The translations under genes and the position numbers were made by a program. The notes beneath the pieces were generated by a model. The model did not search any database. It was not told the DNA's origin and saw nothing but the letters and a program-made list of their open reading frames with translations. From positions 34,389,786 through 34,453,785 of the forward strand of contig NC_063176.1 of NCBI RefSeq assembly GCF_023159225.1: a stretch of DNA of 64,000 nt, written 5' to 3'. Positions 34,151 to 47,477 of this stretch are shown piece by piece (within the stretch, counting starts at the first letter, position 1; every line of letters begins with the position of its first letter). The stretch comes from Perognathus longimembris pacificus. Taxonomy: Eukaryota > Chordata > Mammalia > Rodentia > Heteromyidae.

Positions 34151-34961
34151 GTTCATGCTTTGAAGCATTCAAGCACCTTCCCCCTAGCTTTCCATTCTCC
34201 ATTAAGTAACAACCTGCTTGCTGAATTCCTTCAACTATCCTCCTGCTTATGCGACATAGAATCTAGCCCTTGAGCTCTGGTTCACCCTATCTTTGTCCTG
34301 GTAGGTCAAGGCTGGCGTTTATTTCTCCTTCTTGACTATTAGAGTTGGTACTTCCTTCTACATCCTGTCTGGGAGGCAACCACAGGACAGGAGCTCCAGG
34401 ACTGTTTTCCCTCCAACTTCCCATGCAATCCACCCTTAGTGTAACATCAACTTCCTGTGTGACCATCCTTAACTAAAATCAACTTCCTGTATGACCACTC
34501 CTTCAAGTAACATTAGTCAGGTCATGTTCTAGGACAGGTGGGGTTTGTTTTTTTCTGTCATATGCACTTGATGCATGCACCTCAGTACGTGGAGAACACT
34601 TTTAGAGAAGGTGGTTCGCATCTTACATTATATTTTATGGTATGCATCCCTTCTGTTTTATGTATTTTATAAGGGAAAATAGCCAGGTACATATAAATGT
34701 GGTCATTTGTATAGAGAGTTATAGGTATGTACATATCTAAATATCTAAATATCACCCCCTAATACTGGAAATCAGTTTTTATCCTGATTGTTTCTAACAT
34801 GTACAATGGCATGTGTATACCTTCCCCCTGCCCATACTAAATTATAGAGGCATACACAGAGTTGCCCTCTGCTTTACTCAAGGGGCCCAGGGAATAAAAG
34901 GCAAAGCTTCTCTATACAACACTATGATTCTCCTTTCATCTAAGCAATAATATAAATCTTG

Positions 34962-34982
34962 TGTGTGTGTGTGTGTGTGTGT
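34962..34982. repeat. (TG)n microsatellite
   Basis: About 10 TG units. Confidence 0.9.
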
Positions 34983-35075
34983 TGCATGTATGTGTGTATT
35001 GCCATTACTAATTAATGAAATAAGAGTTTTTGTTATTGTTAACAAACACCAGTTATACTGTATCTATTACTTTCA

Positions 35076-35120
35076 GGCTGAATTGCCTTGTTTTATCTGT
35101 AAAATGAAGACAGTTATAGT
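35076..35120 (+). mobile_element. MIR fragment
   Basis: Short MIR-like ttatctgtaaaatgaagaca; too short for a firm call. Confidence 0.4.
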
Positions 35121-37681
35121 TCTGACAGTTGCTTGTTATCAACTGACTTAGTGACAATGCCTCTATTACAGGAGTACGTGTGTGTATGTGTGTAGGCAGC
35201 AGTATGTCTGCCTTTTTCTTGCTACTACTTCCCAATGTAGTTGTGATTATTCCTTTGAAACTACATGTGCTAAAATAAAATGACCTGAGGCAGAACTCAT
35301 CACTTTTAATCTCTTCAATCAAAATCATGTATCTTAAAGCCCTCAAATTGAATTTTTAGTTTTTTTGCTTTCCCTGACCTTTTGAGAATTTTTTTTAAAA
35401 ATATATTACTCTGTTTGAAAATGATTCTTCTCTTCCTGTCTCTTTTTCTACACAGCTTGAATATAACATAGCCTCCTCCCGTGCTAGCAAAACAGAATAA
35501 ATGCAATGTGACACTACAAATGTATTTGATAATAGATTCTAATCACATTAAGTAGATTCCAGTTGAAGCACAGGATAGAAAATCCTAGAGCTAAATGTTT
35601 AATGTACTAAAATTCTTCTTCCTAGAGTTTAGAAATTAGATATTCTTAGTTTAACAGTTTTTATTATCTGTGACTTAAAATCTTATACGACCTCCTCTTA
35701 GCTGAAGTAGATGTTTAATCTTTTTCCAGGAGAGGGCGATCATGAGTTACACTGAAATCTAAGTCGCCAGAGAAAATCTATTGAAAGTATTTTTTCTTTC
35801 TTTTAGTATGCAAATGCAGAAACCTCTTTATGACTTCCCCTTAGCAAGTTAAATGGGGAAATTAGAGCTAACTCATTCTTTTTTTCTGATAAGTCATGTA
35901 CGGTAATTTTGAGAAATCTGAAATCTGAAAAGATTGGATCCCTTGCTCAGCCAGCCTGTTTGTTTTCTGTATCCTTGCCTGTGTTGTTCCTTTAATTAAC
36001 CCTCATTAAGCAATTAACATGTACTAATGTAAGGGCTGCAGAGCATAGCCCTTTGGATGACACATTCTGAACAAATCCCTAAGTGAAGAAACCTGAAGAG
36101 GGAATCCAGAGGAGGGACCCACAGACTTGGTTCAAAAGATGCCTTCAGAGACAGAGTGACTCAAAATGGCCCTCAAAAGATTGTTTTACCCGTTAAGATG
36201 TGAGCAAACTTTTTATTTAGGAGAAAAATGGCACAAGGGTCTCTGTGACTGAGCTATTTTTTTTCTAAAAAGTACTTCTGCCAGCTCTGGTCTTTTGAAG
36301 ACAGCAGTGTTGTTCATATGTCTACAGCCAGTGCTGGGTTACTCTGCCAGTCTGAGTTCCAACTCTGTTATTATCATCAGCTGGGGTTGGTGTTCAGTAC
36401 AAGCTGTGGTTCCTGCCATTGAAACAGCCCTAGGGAGGCAAGTTTCAACCACCAGTCCTTCCAGTGTCACCCTGGCTTTCGCATTCACGGTCACAGGCTT
36501 AGAGTGAACCCAACATGGCTTCTTCCTTGTCTACTTTAATGGAGACATATTGATTATGCAACCTGGTTTTCTTTGTTCTGTTCTTGGAACCTGCTTTTTT
36601 TTCTTTATTATCAAAGTGAAGTACAGAGGGGTTACAGTTACATAGGTAAGGCAGTGAGTACATTTCTTATCCAACTTGTTACCTCCTCCCTCATTTTCCC
36701 CTGCCTCTCCCCTCCCCTTTTACCTCTCCCCTCCCCCCATGAGTTGTACAGTTGATTTACTGTTGGTTTTGTAAGTATTGCTTTTGGAATGGTTTGTCTT
36801 TTTATCCTTTGTCTCTTGATTTTGGTATACCCTTTCCCTTCCCTAGTTCCAGTACACATATATACAGTATCCAGGCTACTAAGATCAGATACAGTGATAG
36901 CAGGGGTAAAACCATGGGAAGGGAATATGAGAGAAAATTAAAAAAGAAAAAGGAAAGGGTACTGTTTCAAATGGCATGTTGAAAATATTTACAACAATGA
37001 TATTACCACTTGTTTCCATAACTTGGAGTTCTATTCATTTAGCATCATCTTATGTGTTCATAAGGGCATAGGTATTGGGCTCTTGTGATCTTCTGCTATG
37101 ACTTGCCTAAACCTGTACTATTTATTCCTTATGAGGGAAACCATAGAGTCCATGTTTCTTTGGGTCTGGCTCACTTCACTTAGCATAATTTTTTCTAAGA
37201 TCTTCCATTTCCCTATGAATGGGGCAATGTCATGCTTTTGATAGAGGCATAAAATTCCATTGTGTATATGTACCACATTTTCCGGATCCACTCGTCTACT
37301 GAGGGGCATCTGGGTTGGTTCGATATTTTAGCTATGACAAATTGTGCTGAGATGAACATTGTTGCGCTGGTGGCTTTAGTGTAATCTTTGCTTGTAATCT
37401 TTTGGGTAAATGCCTAAGTGTGGGGCTGCTGGGTCATAGGAGAGCTCTATGTTTAGCCTTCTGAGGAATCTCCATACCACTTTCCAGAGTGGTTGAACAA
37501 GTTTGCCTTCCCACCAACCATGTAGTAGGGTTCCATTTTGGCCACATTCCCTCCAGCATTTCTTATTGATAGTTTTCCTGATAATGGTCCTTCTTACTGG
37601 GGTGAGGTGGAATCTCAATGTTGTTTTGATTTGCATTTCTTTTATGGCCAGTAATATAAAGTACTTCTTCATGTGTCTCTT

Positions 37682-38102
37682 TTTTTTTTTTTTTTTGGCC
37701 AGTCCTGGGGCTTGGACTCAGGGCCTGAGCACTGTCCCTGACTTCTTTTTTTTTTTTTTGCCAGTCCTAGGGCTTGGGCTCAGGGCCTGAGCACTGTCCC
37801 TGGCTTCTTTTTACTCAAGGCTAGCACTCTGCCACTTGAGCCACAGCGCCACTTCTGGCCATTTTCTGTATATGTGGTGCTGGGGAATCGAACCCAGGGC
37901 CTCATGTATATGAGGAAGGCACTCTTGCCACTAGGCCATATCCCCAGCCCCCTGACTTCTTTTTGCTCAAGGCTAGCACTCTGCCACTTGAGCTACAGTG
38001 CCACTTCTGGCCATTTTCTGTATATGTGGTGCTGGGGAATTGAACCCAGGGCCTCATGTATACGAGGCAAGCACTCTTGCCACTAGGCCATATCCCCAGC
38101 CC
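37682..38102 (-). mobile_element. Outer IDL-Geo SINE inside the L1
   Basis: Split by an inner copy: Geo tail 37682-37750 and remainder 37951-38102. TSD tcatgtgtctctt at 37669-37681 and 38103-38115 interrupts L1 ORF2. Confidence 0.93.
37751..37950 (-). mobile_element. Inner IDL-Geo SINE nested in a SINE
   Basis: Full copy in the same orientation as its host SINE, with TSD cctgacttctttt at 37737-37749 and 37951-37963 taken from the host Geo half. Confidence 0.94.
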
Positions 38103-40717
38103 TCATGTGTCTCTTGACCATTCTCATTTCCTCTTCAGAGAAGTCTCTTTTTTGGTCTTTAGCCCATTTGTTGAGGTGGCTGTTGGTTCTTTGAGCATTT
38201 GTTTTGGAAGAATTTAATTTTTTCAGTTCTGCATATATTTTAGATATGAGGCCTTTGTCTGTTGTATGGCCAGTAAACATCTTCTCCCAATCTGTAGACT
38301 TTCTGTTTATCTTGCAAGCTATGTCGTTTGCCCCGCAAAAGCTCCGCAGTTTGATGCAGTCCTATTTATCCAACCTTTGTTTGATTTGTTGCATTTCTGG
38401 CCCTTTGTTAAAGAAGTTTCGTCCTGTGCCAAGGAGCCCAAGTGTTTTTCCTATTCCTTCTTGTAGTTTTTTCAGGGCATCTGATTTTACTTCAAGGTCT
38501 TTGATCCATTTGGAATTGATTTTGGTGCAGGGTGATATATAAGGATCTAGTTTTAGTTTGTTACAGGTGTTGATCCAATTTTGCCAGCACCATTTGTTGA
38601 AGAGGCTTTCTTCCATCCTATTTTTTATCTCCTTTATCAAAGATTAAGTAGCGATAATTCTGCGGGTTCCTTTCTGGGTCTTCAGTTCTGCAGAATATGC
38701 TTTTATGTAGACCATAATATTGGATTAGTATCAAAGATGGTAAATTTTTAAACTGTAAGACCAACTTGCCCTTATGGTGGTCCCAACATCGTTTTGTACT
38801 ACTGCAGGACTCCATTAACTATTTAGGAAGCCATAGAACATTACCTGTAGGGGGGAGAGTTTTTAGAAAGTGCGCTTCCCAAAATTCCAGAGCATCATGG
38901 TGATTATACAAGATAATTTTAAGCATATTTGTGTTAATGAAAAAGAATGTTCTCAACGTGGTAACTACATCTAAAACATTCAGAAGATTTGTACAGATTT
39001 CCCCCCAAAACAGGAGTCTTTTTTCATATATTACAAAATAAGTGAACACTTAGTAGCATAATTAAAGTTTTACTTTTAAATGCTGTTTGCTGTCTCTTAT
39101 CACTCCAATATATGTTCAAATATGTAATTTTGTTTTTAATCTTAATTTAGGCTTTATTCCTTTGGGAATTATAATCTCACATAAACAGGAAAAATGTACC
39201 CAAACAGACAGAAAACATGGATGAAAGTATTGGTATGTGTTCTTGGGTACAGTGGCTTGTTACTTTTCTCCCAGCACATCTGGGCATTAGAACATGCCAC
39301 TTTTCCCCCATTCTCCCACCCAGAGCTACACTGAAAAGATGAGAATGTGGGAGGTTTGAAAAAGTCCTCAGGATACTGCTGTCCCTACTGAAGATCCTTG
39401 TTAATGAAAGAGGAGTCAGGGTATTTTTAAAACCCACTTATAAAATACCATCATCCTCGCTGTTACTAGGCTACACTGCTTGCAGTCCAATGTTTGAATT
39501 CATATGGTAAACTTTTCAGAATATTTAAAATGAAATTCTGATTCTACAAAGTAGATTTAGCATGCTCATCAAATAATTCTAGCATTCGATGCTGCAAGAA
39601 TTAGTTACTGGAGAATCTTCTTCCCCCGGTTATTAAAGATAAGGCCAGAATGATACTTATTACTAGAAAAGCAGAGCTTATGGAACAGGAATAAGAATGT
39701 TGGCAGAGGTGGCATGCAAAAGGGACAAGTGAGAGTCACAAGCTGCAGCTCTCTTGACCCACTTGGAGGCAGAGGATGGCAGCTTCCCCCTGGGGACTGG
39801 GGACAGTGACACCTCCAAGTCTCTCTTCTTCACCGCTTGAGAGAATTTACAGTTGTCTCATTCTTTTGACGACAAACCTGACCTGTTTGGCTTCCTTAAC
39901 CTCTTTCTTTTGAGAGATGCTATATATATTTGCACTCATCAGGTAAATTTAAGACTCCACTTGCACTATTGGTCTACATTTTGAAAACTCAAGAGACTAC
40001 TTTGAAAATAAACTTCAGTTAAAAACCTTATTTATTTGTACTTGTTCCAGAAGAATTATAAACAATGTGATTATAAGGTGGTAAGTTTGGTAAGCAATAG
40101 TTTCTCAGAAATTTCTCACCTTTTTACTTTGATCTGTCACTTTAATTTCATTCTAACATGTTTCTAAGACACATGAATTATTTTCCTCTTATTTGTGCTA
40201 TGATACTGAATTCCTTTGAAAATTAACAGTGCCAAGAGGGCTCTGATCTTACTGTCTTATATAATTGGTTGAAATGAGAAGATGGACTTTCATGCAAAAT
40301 AAAGTTGGTTAGAACTTTTTTTAATTTATGTGATCCAACATAAAGTACAATTGTGTCTCCTAACACTGTATACATTACCTACTGAGCATTGAAATTTTTT
40401 TGCATTTATTTGACTCAACATAAAATGCAATGATATGTTTTAACACTCTACTTATTACCTAGTGAGTGGCCCTTCCCTTATGATAAAAGTTTTACTCCCA
40501 TTATTATGAGATGTGGTTTGGGAAGTACACTTTCAAAAAATGAAAACTTACACTATATATATTTGCTTGATAACTTTTTGTTTTTAATAGAGTGTGGGTC
40601 AGGGAATTATTTCTGAGCTTTTCCAGTGATAATTTTGGCATCATCTGGCTTTCCTTTGTTCAGATAACAGTGTTGTGTTTTACATACTTTCTGTAACTTG
40701 CGATTAATGTATATCCT

Positions 40718-40850
40718 CTACAGAATTGAAGCTTCATGGAGCAAGGCGTGTAATTATCATTTTCATCACCGTCTCTCCAGTGATAAAGTGACTATCTGGT
40801 CTGTGCTAATCACTCAATAAATGTTTGATGAATTAATGAATTATTCATGT
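40718..40850 (+). mobile_element. L2 LINE 3' end
   Basis: attgaagcttcatggagcaa then cactcaataaatgtttgatg and gaat repeats, the classic L2 3' terminus. Confidence 0.75.
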
Positions 40851-41506
40851 AAAATAAGTAATTCAGAATCTGGAGCATAGTAAGTGCTTACTTAATGAAA
40901 GTCTAGGCCCTAGTCCTAATGTGGTTGGTTCATGCTTTCTACACATTGATAAATGCCTTAGTATCAAATATGTTGTCACTATAGATTAATTTAGCATATA
41001 CTAGAAAAGGAGCTAATAATTTTGACACAGGGCATTCTTGAGAAGTTCAGGATCATTTGATTAAAACAAAACCCTGTCTTCTCAGTTACTTATAGAAAAA
41101 TGTACAAACACAATAGGAAAGATTTCAAGGACAAATATCTGAGCCCTAGCTCAGTAGCAGACTGTTGTAGGCTCTGGGGACACAACAAGTGAAGCAAACA
41201 ATGGGATAACTCTGATTTTGTCTTAGCAATTATAGAGAAGCAGTAAACCCCAAACTCTTACTTAATTCCAGGCAGATCAGTGTCATTGACACTGAGATAA
41301 AGCATCTAGACAGTCCAATAACCTTGTGATCTTTTTTTTTTAGAATGGTTGATATTTTGGTGATGTTTAAAGATTGCATTGATGCAGTATAATATAGATC
41401 AATCCTTGTATTCAGTGTGACTAAAAACAACTGTTAAGCGTCCTTTGCACATATGCCAGTGTTAACAGCTTAGAGGATTCCTAGAGAAATAGAAAACTTA
41501 ATAGAA

Positions 41507-41712
41507 GGGCTGGGGATATGGCCTAGTGGCAAGAGTGCTTGCCTCATATACATGAGCCCTGGGTTCGATTCCTCAGCACCACATATACAGAAAACGGCCA
41601 GAAGCAGCGCTGTGGCTCAAGTGGCAGAGTGCTAGCCTTGAGCAAAAAGAAGCCAGGGACAGTGCTCAGGCCCTGAGTCCAAGCCCCAGGACTGGCCAAA
41701 AAAAAAGAAAAA
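41507..41712 (+). mobile_element. IDL-Geo SINE
   Basis: 16-bp TSD agaaaacttaatagaa at 41491-41506 and 41713-41728. Confidence 0.95.
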
Positions 41713-41995
41713 AGAAAACTTAATAGAAAACATAACTTCTGGAACACGCTTGGTTGCCAAGCTCACAGAAACTTTTATATACAATGGAATGCTTTTTCAG
41801 ATAGAACTACCACTTTCACTTGTACAAAAAAACTAGAGAATTTCCATGATGTGCTGGTGATTTTTATAGTTTACAGTTCTCATCATTTCCTGTGGTCCTG
41901 TTTGCTTAAGAACAGATGAGTTGGTCTGCTCATCTACTACTAAGACCTGCCACTTTTACTAAGCTCCTAGTCTTCTGCTCTTCACACTGGCTATT

Positions 41996-42072
41996 TTTTT
42001 CAGTGCTGGGGATCAAATTCAGGCCCTCACACATGCCAGGCAAGTGCAGTATCCCCGTGCTATACAGCCCAC
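41996..42072 (-). mobile_element. ID-like SINE remnant
   Basis: Antisense tRNA-derived monomer: gtgctggggatcaaattcag, then aggcaagtgcagtatcccc. Confidence 0.65.
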
Positions 42073-42466
42073 CCTCCTCACTCTTCAGTTCATGAGCTGC
42101 CAAAGTCGACATCATCATTCCAATTCTATTGGAATGAGCAAGAGACTACTAGAATCTCTATTTCTGTTTTGTTTCCATCTTTCTCTGAACTCTGTAATGC
42201 ACATCATTTATTAATATTAACAACAAACATGCTGTGTGAAGATACAGCTGTGGCATAGGTAAAAATACTCAATCTTTTTTCCTAATATACCACTCAAAAA
42301 AAAAAGAAGTCTGAGATGACTGTTCTAATTTTATTCCCCAAACACTACTACAAACTCAGTCTACTTTTGAGATCAGTTGCTGTTGTAGCAACTGATTCTA
42401 TCTTTAATTCCAAGTCTCACGTTAATAAACCATATTTTAGGCTGTCTGATTTAGAAGGAATCAAGA

Positions 42467-42678
42467 GGGCCTGAAATATGGCCTAGGGGCAAGTGCTTGC
42501 CTCAGATACATGAAGCCCTGGCTTCAATTCCCCAGCACCACTTATAGAAAAGGCCAGAAGTGGTGCTATGGCTCAAGTGGCAGAGTGCTAGCCTTGAGCA
42601 AAAAAGAAGCCAGGGACAGTGCCCAGGCCCATGACTGGCAAAAAAAAAAAAAAGAAGAAGAAGAAAAAAAAAAGAAAA
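42467..42678 (+). mobile_element. IDL-Geo SINE
   Basis: 14-bp TSD agaaggaatcaaga at 42453-42466 and 42679-42692. The Geo half lacks the gccctgagtccaagg part, and the tail contains (GAA)n. Confidence 0.93.
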
Positions 42679-43549
42679 AGAAGGAATCAAGAATGCAGAA
42701 AAGATATTGGAGACTTGAACAGTAAAATGTAGTAAAGTAGGTGGTTGTATACTCATTGTGTCAGTATGTAAGTGGGGGCATCAGCATATTTGGGCCCCAC
42801 CGCAAACGGGAGGCACTTCCTATGTATTCCACACTGTGCACCCAAGATAACTTAAATATAAGGTAGAGATTTTTTCATGATTTCCCCTCAGCTTATCTTT
42901 GGATTTTGTTTAGAAATTTCCTTTTACGCCTTATCTCTCTGTCCTGGCATGAAAGACCTCTTCTTACAAGCACTTCCTACATTTTCCATACTGGATAGAG
43001 CTTTCTTCTGACTCAGATTAGATGGATGTGTTGTTTTTGCAAGCCACACCCAGTCTCTGTTCAGAGCCTGATTCCTTTCAGCTGTGTGTGTGAATTCTAG
43101 CCTCATATGCTAAGCCTTGGCTTTGTGAGTTCAAATATGATGTCTCGGATTCCAAAATCATCAAGTTAAAACCTCTTTCTTAGCTTTAGAAAAATTAACC
43201 AGTTGCGTGATTTCTCCAGGAAGCAGCTAATGAGCCACTCCTGTGGCTTAATGATCTTAGCTAACTTAAACTGTAGCCCAGCTTGAACTTCAAGGAAAGG
43301 AGGTAGGGAGTTCTCTTGTAAATGAGATGGCATCAAGTGCTGGTAGATGCTGAGATGAAAAACCACAGAAGCAAATGCTGCCAGCAGCATGGAGCCCAGA
43401 GAGGAGCCTGACAGTCTCTGAGAAACAACACTGTGTAGCGTGGCTCTGAGAATTCCACAGCACATCCAAATTCCAAGATCCTCAAAAGCCAAAGAGCAAG
43501 AGCCAATTACTAACTCGCTCTTATAATAGCCAATCTTCCTGAGCCATCC

Positions 43550-43815
43550 CAGGTCCCCTCTAGTGAACTTTCTGAAATGCAAATTGGACCCTGTGTCTCC
43601 CTTTCTGAAATTCTCTACCAGAAAACCTTCAGCTCTGATCTCTGCTGGCTTCTTCAGCCATATCTTCCACACCACTTTAACTTGCTTCCCTTATTCTTGT
43701 ACTGACGAAATGGCAACTTCTGAAGCACTATGCTTTTCCATGCCTCTGTCTTTGCATGTGATCTCTTCAGTCATCCCCATATCCTTCCCTGCCCCTGCTG
43801 ATTGTTTGCCTAAAT
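43550..43815 (+). mobile_element. L2 LINE remnant
   Basis: Pyrimidine-rich L2 pattern (ctgtgtctccctttctgaaa, ccatgcctctgtctttgc). Borders approximate. Confidence 0.55.
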
Positions 43816-43954
43816 CTTAATTCACTGTTTAGGATTTAAATTCATGTTAACTCATGTTGGTTAAGGTTGTGTTGTTGGTGTCAGTGTTGTTTTTAGCTGT
43901 CCAGACAAAGGAGATTTTTTCCCCCCTATCTTTATCATTGTGTTCACTTACAAG

Positions 43955-44070
43955 TAAGTATGGAATCTGGACATGCCTGCAATCTCAGCACTTGAAACTA
44001 AGGCACAAGGGTCACAAGTTTGAAACCAATCTGAGTTATGTAGTAAAACCTTGTGCCAACATAAAATAAA
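43955..44070 (+). mobile_element. B1/7SL-like monomer
   Basis: gacatgcctgcaatctcagc, then aaactaaggcacaaggg, ending in AAAATA repeats. Diverged. Confidence 0.6.
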
Positions 44071-44116
44071 ATACTTATAGAGTATATAACACATAGTACT
44101 AGGCATAGCACTTTTG

Positions 44117-44326
44117 TTTTTTGTTTGTTGCTGTTGTTGCCAGTCCTGCGTCTTGAACTCAGGGCCTGAGCACTGTCCCTGACTGCTTTTTGCTCAAGGC
44201 TAGCACTCTACCACTGGAGCCACAGTGCCATTTCCTGCTTTTGCTGCTTATGTGGTACTGAGGAATCAAACTCAGGGTTTCATTCATGCAAAGAAAGCAC
44301 TCAACCACTACGCCACATTCCCAGCC
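44117..44326 (-). mobile_element. IDL-Geo SINE
   Basis: Antisense, diverged. TSD ctaggcatagc(a/c)ctttt at about 44099-44115 and 44327-44343. Confidence 0.88.
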
Positions 44327-44631
44327 CTAGGCATAGCCCTTTTAAGGCTAAGATAGAACAGATAAGAAAGTGGTTACCTGGAGGACTGAGAGCATTTAGA
44401 AGTCATATGTTATAGTTAAGGATTGCATTGCAGAGAGGGAAAAGACACCTGCAACCAGAGGCTCTCGAGCCAAGATAGAGAGTGAGGGATATCACTTGGT
44501 TAATGGGACATCCAGAGCACTCATTTGGAAAAGATCCAAGTGCACAGGTGGATCACCTGTATCTAGTCTATCTACAATAAAGGTCTAGAAACTCCAGCCC
44601 AATGCCCACATCTATGTACTCCCTATTTTTT

Positions 44632-44790
44632 TTAATAAAATAAAGTTTTACTGGAGCACAAATACACCCTTTTGTTTATATACTGCTTTTGGTGGTTTGC
44701 TATCGTGCCAGCATTGAGTAGTTCTAGCAGACAACTGTGACCCCCCTAGACCCTATAATAGTTACCATCTGTCCAATTGTCAACCCTATT
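44632..44790 (-). mobile_element. Ancient hAT-like DNA transposon fragment
   Basis: ataaagttttactggagcac then tttgtttatatactgc and gagtagttctagcagacaac match a conserved mammalian hAT-Charlie-type element as I recall it. Terminal repeats not resolved. Confidence 0.5.
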
Positions 44791-45374
44791 TTAGACCAGT
44801 GGCCTCCTATCCAGTGCACATTCCCCGGCCTCCTTCATGTGACACCTAGTAAGGAGAAATGTGGTGTGTTTTGCTGAGTACTCTGGGAATTGTGGTAACT
44901 GCTAAGGTGTATAATATGTAAGGCCCCCAGTGCCATGATTAGTTACTTGGGAATTGATGGGATCAGAGGCAAACAGATGCCAGTAGAAGGTATAGAAGAC
45001 TCTAAAGAATAATCTCCAAAATGAATTAAGTCACTAAGCTATCCCCAGCATCTTGGTAAGTACTACCAGCTCATGTGATTATGAACAAATGAATGAATGA
45101 CCACATGAACAACCTGTATGGGCATGCATCTGTAAAGGAGCTAATCCAAACATATATAGAACTGGCCCCTTCTATAGAAATAGAAATAAGACACCCATAG
45201 CTGGAATAGGCTAAAACCCATGCATATAAACAAAATAATGTTAAGATCCAGGCAGAGACAAATGTTTAAAACCCTGATAATTTAAGTACAATTCTCCCTG
45301 TTATTTAATATTTTCCTTCTTATTTGTATCCTTTGGGTCTGCTGAGTCTGGGTGCTTTGTTTTTCCTATAGCAC

Positions 45375-45450
45375 ATCTGAACCACTATTTGACCTCAGGT
45401 AAATTATACCTCTCTGAGGCTTTTAGCTCAAAGAGTAAGTGTAAAACCTT
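45375..45450 (+). mobile_element. MIR fragment
   Basis: tgacctcaggtaaattatac then cctctctgaggcttttagc, MIR-like. Confidence 0.45.
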
Positions 45451-45948
45451 CACAGTGTCTGGTAGCTTCTCTTTGCTTGTACATTTTCAGGATGTAGTTC
45501 TACTTCCCATTGAGATGGGGTTACTATATATCACTAGTATTTTTCTATATTTACTTCAGGGGTAAAACTTCATATTACCAATATTATACCTTTAATTATC
45601 TTTAAAGATGCTTTTACCAACTAGTTCACGTTGCAACCTGAAGCTTCATTTGACATGAGTTTGATGGTTATTTGATTCTCTCATTTAGAAACAATGCAAA
45701 CTTTTAAAAATGATATCATCTAAGCCCTAACAAAAAATACTAACGTGAAAATATAGATCAACTTTAAGTTTCTGGTACTTAGTAAACTATGCAGGTACTG
45801 AGGGAAAAAAAATTCTAGATCGGTCACAATACATTTTACCACACTCTACCTAAAGTTTTGAAATACTTTGTGTGGCACTTTTTGTTTTTACCAAAATATA
45901 AAATTTTACATTTATTGGCCTTTTTTTAAAAAAAGCTACATTCTTTAA

Positions 45949-46200
45949 CTGGGAAGTGGGGGCTTATACCTATGAGCCTAGCTGCTCAGGCAGTTGAGAT
46001 CTGAGGATCACAGTTCAAAGCCAGCCCTTCCAGGAAAACTTGACTCTTTTCTCTGATTAACCACCAATAAAGAAGCCAGAAGCAGAGCTGTGGCTCATGG
46101 TAGAGAGTTAGCCTTAAGCAAAAAAGAAAAAAAAAAAAAAAAAAAGAAAGAAAAAAACTCAAGACAGAACCCAGGCCCTGAGTTCAAGCCCCAAGACCAT
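45949..46200 (+). mobile_element. 7SL-Geo SINE
   Basis: TSD aaaaaag(c/t)tacattcttta at about 45929-45947 and 46201-46219. An A-rich expansion interrupts the Geo half at 46121-46157. Confidence 0.86.
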
Positions 46201-46839
46201 AAAAAAGTTACATTCTTTAGAAAGAGAGAAAATAAGATTGAAGGTTTCAGTAGGTGAAAAAATATTATTTCATGATTTTCTGTGATAGCAAGTCTATGTA
46301 ATGTCAAAGAGTCATCAACTTGAAACCTTTATAACTTTCGGCATGGTGACATTTTGAAAGTAAAATTAGTGTTTAGACTCTTTTTTTAATTCCAGAAATG
46401 TCATGGGAATTTTATCATGTTTCAGCACATTCTGACTGTGTAATTCCCATAATGCCCATTAGCAGCCATCTGTGTAAGCTAATCCATATATGGGGTGAAA
46501 TGGATTACAGCTCGAACACTCCAGTGTTATGATCAGGAAAAGCACGCAAAGTTCACATCTTTTTTTTTTCTAATGATTGCTATGTAGCTAAAGATATTAA
46601 TTTCCATGGGCAGAGCCGTCTATCACTCAAGATGCTAATCTCACAATAAATGACTCCAGGGTAAAAGCAAACGAGGCTGCAGAGCCTTCTACTAAAATGA
46701 ATAAGGACTACTCTCAGGCACCTTTTAGGATTAAAGGAAAAATGAAAAGATGTTTGAACACACTGTTTCCTTGATACACATTGAAGTATGTGAAATTCCT
46801 GTCATCACAACCACCAATATACTTCATGTTAATGTACAT

Positions 46840-47000
46840 GTAATGTTTCTTAGCATACCTTGTTGGCCCTGTCTGTGCTCCTGTACCTTTGCTTATCTTG
46901 AAAATGTTTCCTCTTGCCTGGGAAAAACCAGACACTTCCCTTCTCTTAGATATGATTCCAACCTGATCTCTCCAGTGAAGTCATTTTATTCTTATACGTT
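46840..47000 (+). mobile_element. L2-like remnant
   Basis: tgtacctttgcttatcttg, ttcctcttgcctgggaaaa and ccaacctgatctctccagtg echo L2. Weak. Confidence 0.4.
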
Positions 47001-47245
47001 TGTGTGTGGTAATAACGAGGTCATATGTGCAGTGTCTGCATTCACTTCTCCTCTTAGAGCAAAGCTAGAAAGTTTCTAAGTATGTTTATGTATTTCTAAC
47101 AAACATGTTCACATTTTGGATCTTGAGATATCCATTTACCCTAGTGTTTTATAAAATGTATTACTAAAAAAAATATTCTTTCCTGGCTTTGCAATTTGTC
47201 TGTCTGTATGTATGTGCGCATACATGCATGTGCACATGTGCACAC

Positions 47246-47477
47246 ACATGCACACAACTACTGGGACTTGAACTCAGGGCCTTGTTATTCTCCTTTAACA
47301 TTTTTACTCAAGGCTGGCACTCTATCACTTGAGCCACAGCTTCACTTTGGGTTTTTGGTATTAATTGGAGATAAGTATATCACAGACTTTCATGCCCAAA
47401 CTGGCTTTGAATCTTGATCCTCAAATCCTAGCCTCCTGAGAACCTAGGATTAGTCATAAGCCACCAGTGCTTGGCTT
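47246..47477 (-). mobile_element. 7SL-Geo SINE
   Basis: Antisense, preceded by a TGTA/CACA-rich tract at 47197-47255. gggacttgaactcagggcc to ccaccagtgcttggc. Confidence 0.82.

Larger units (their letters stand above)
36594..38700 (-). mobile_element. L1 LINE, 5'-truncated, antisense
   Basis: Antisense L1 with 3' UTR (36594 to about 37130) and the C-terminal third of ORF2 (to about 38690). Recognisable peptide blocks in order on the minus strand: SLFNKWCWQNWINTC, PYTKINSKWIKDL-like, TDKGLISKIYAELKKLN, REMQIKTTLRFHLTPVRR-like, NKKCWRECGQNGTLLHGWW and KLVQPLWKVVWRFLRRL. The frame is broken and is interrupted by SINEs at 37682-38102. The right border is uncertain. Confidence 0.9.

Noticed and set aside
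37376..38640. Minus-strand frames with protein-like content
   Set aside because: They are ORF2 pieces of the antisense L1, interrupted by SINEs and stops.
43166..43675. 169-aa minus-strand frame, the longest in the window
   Set aside because: It overlaps an L2 remnant and unique intron sequence, with no recognisable domain; chance frame.
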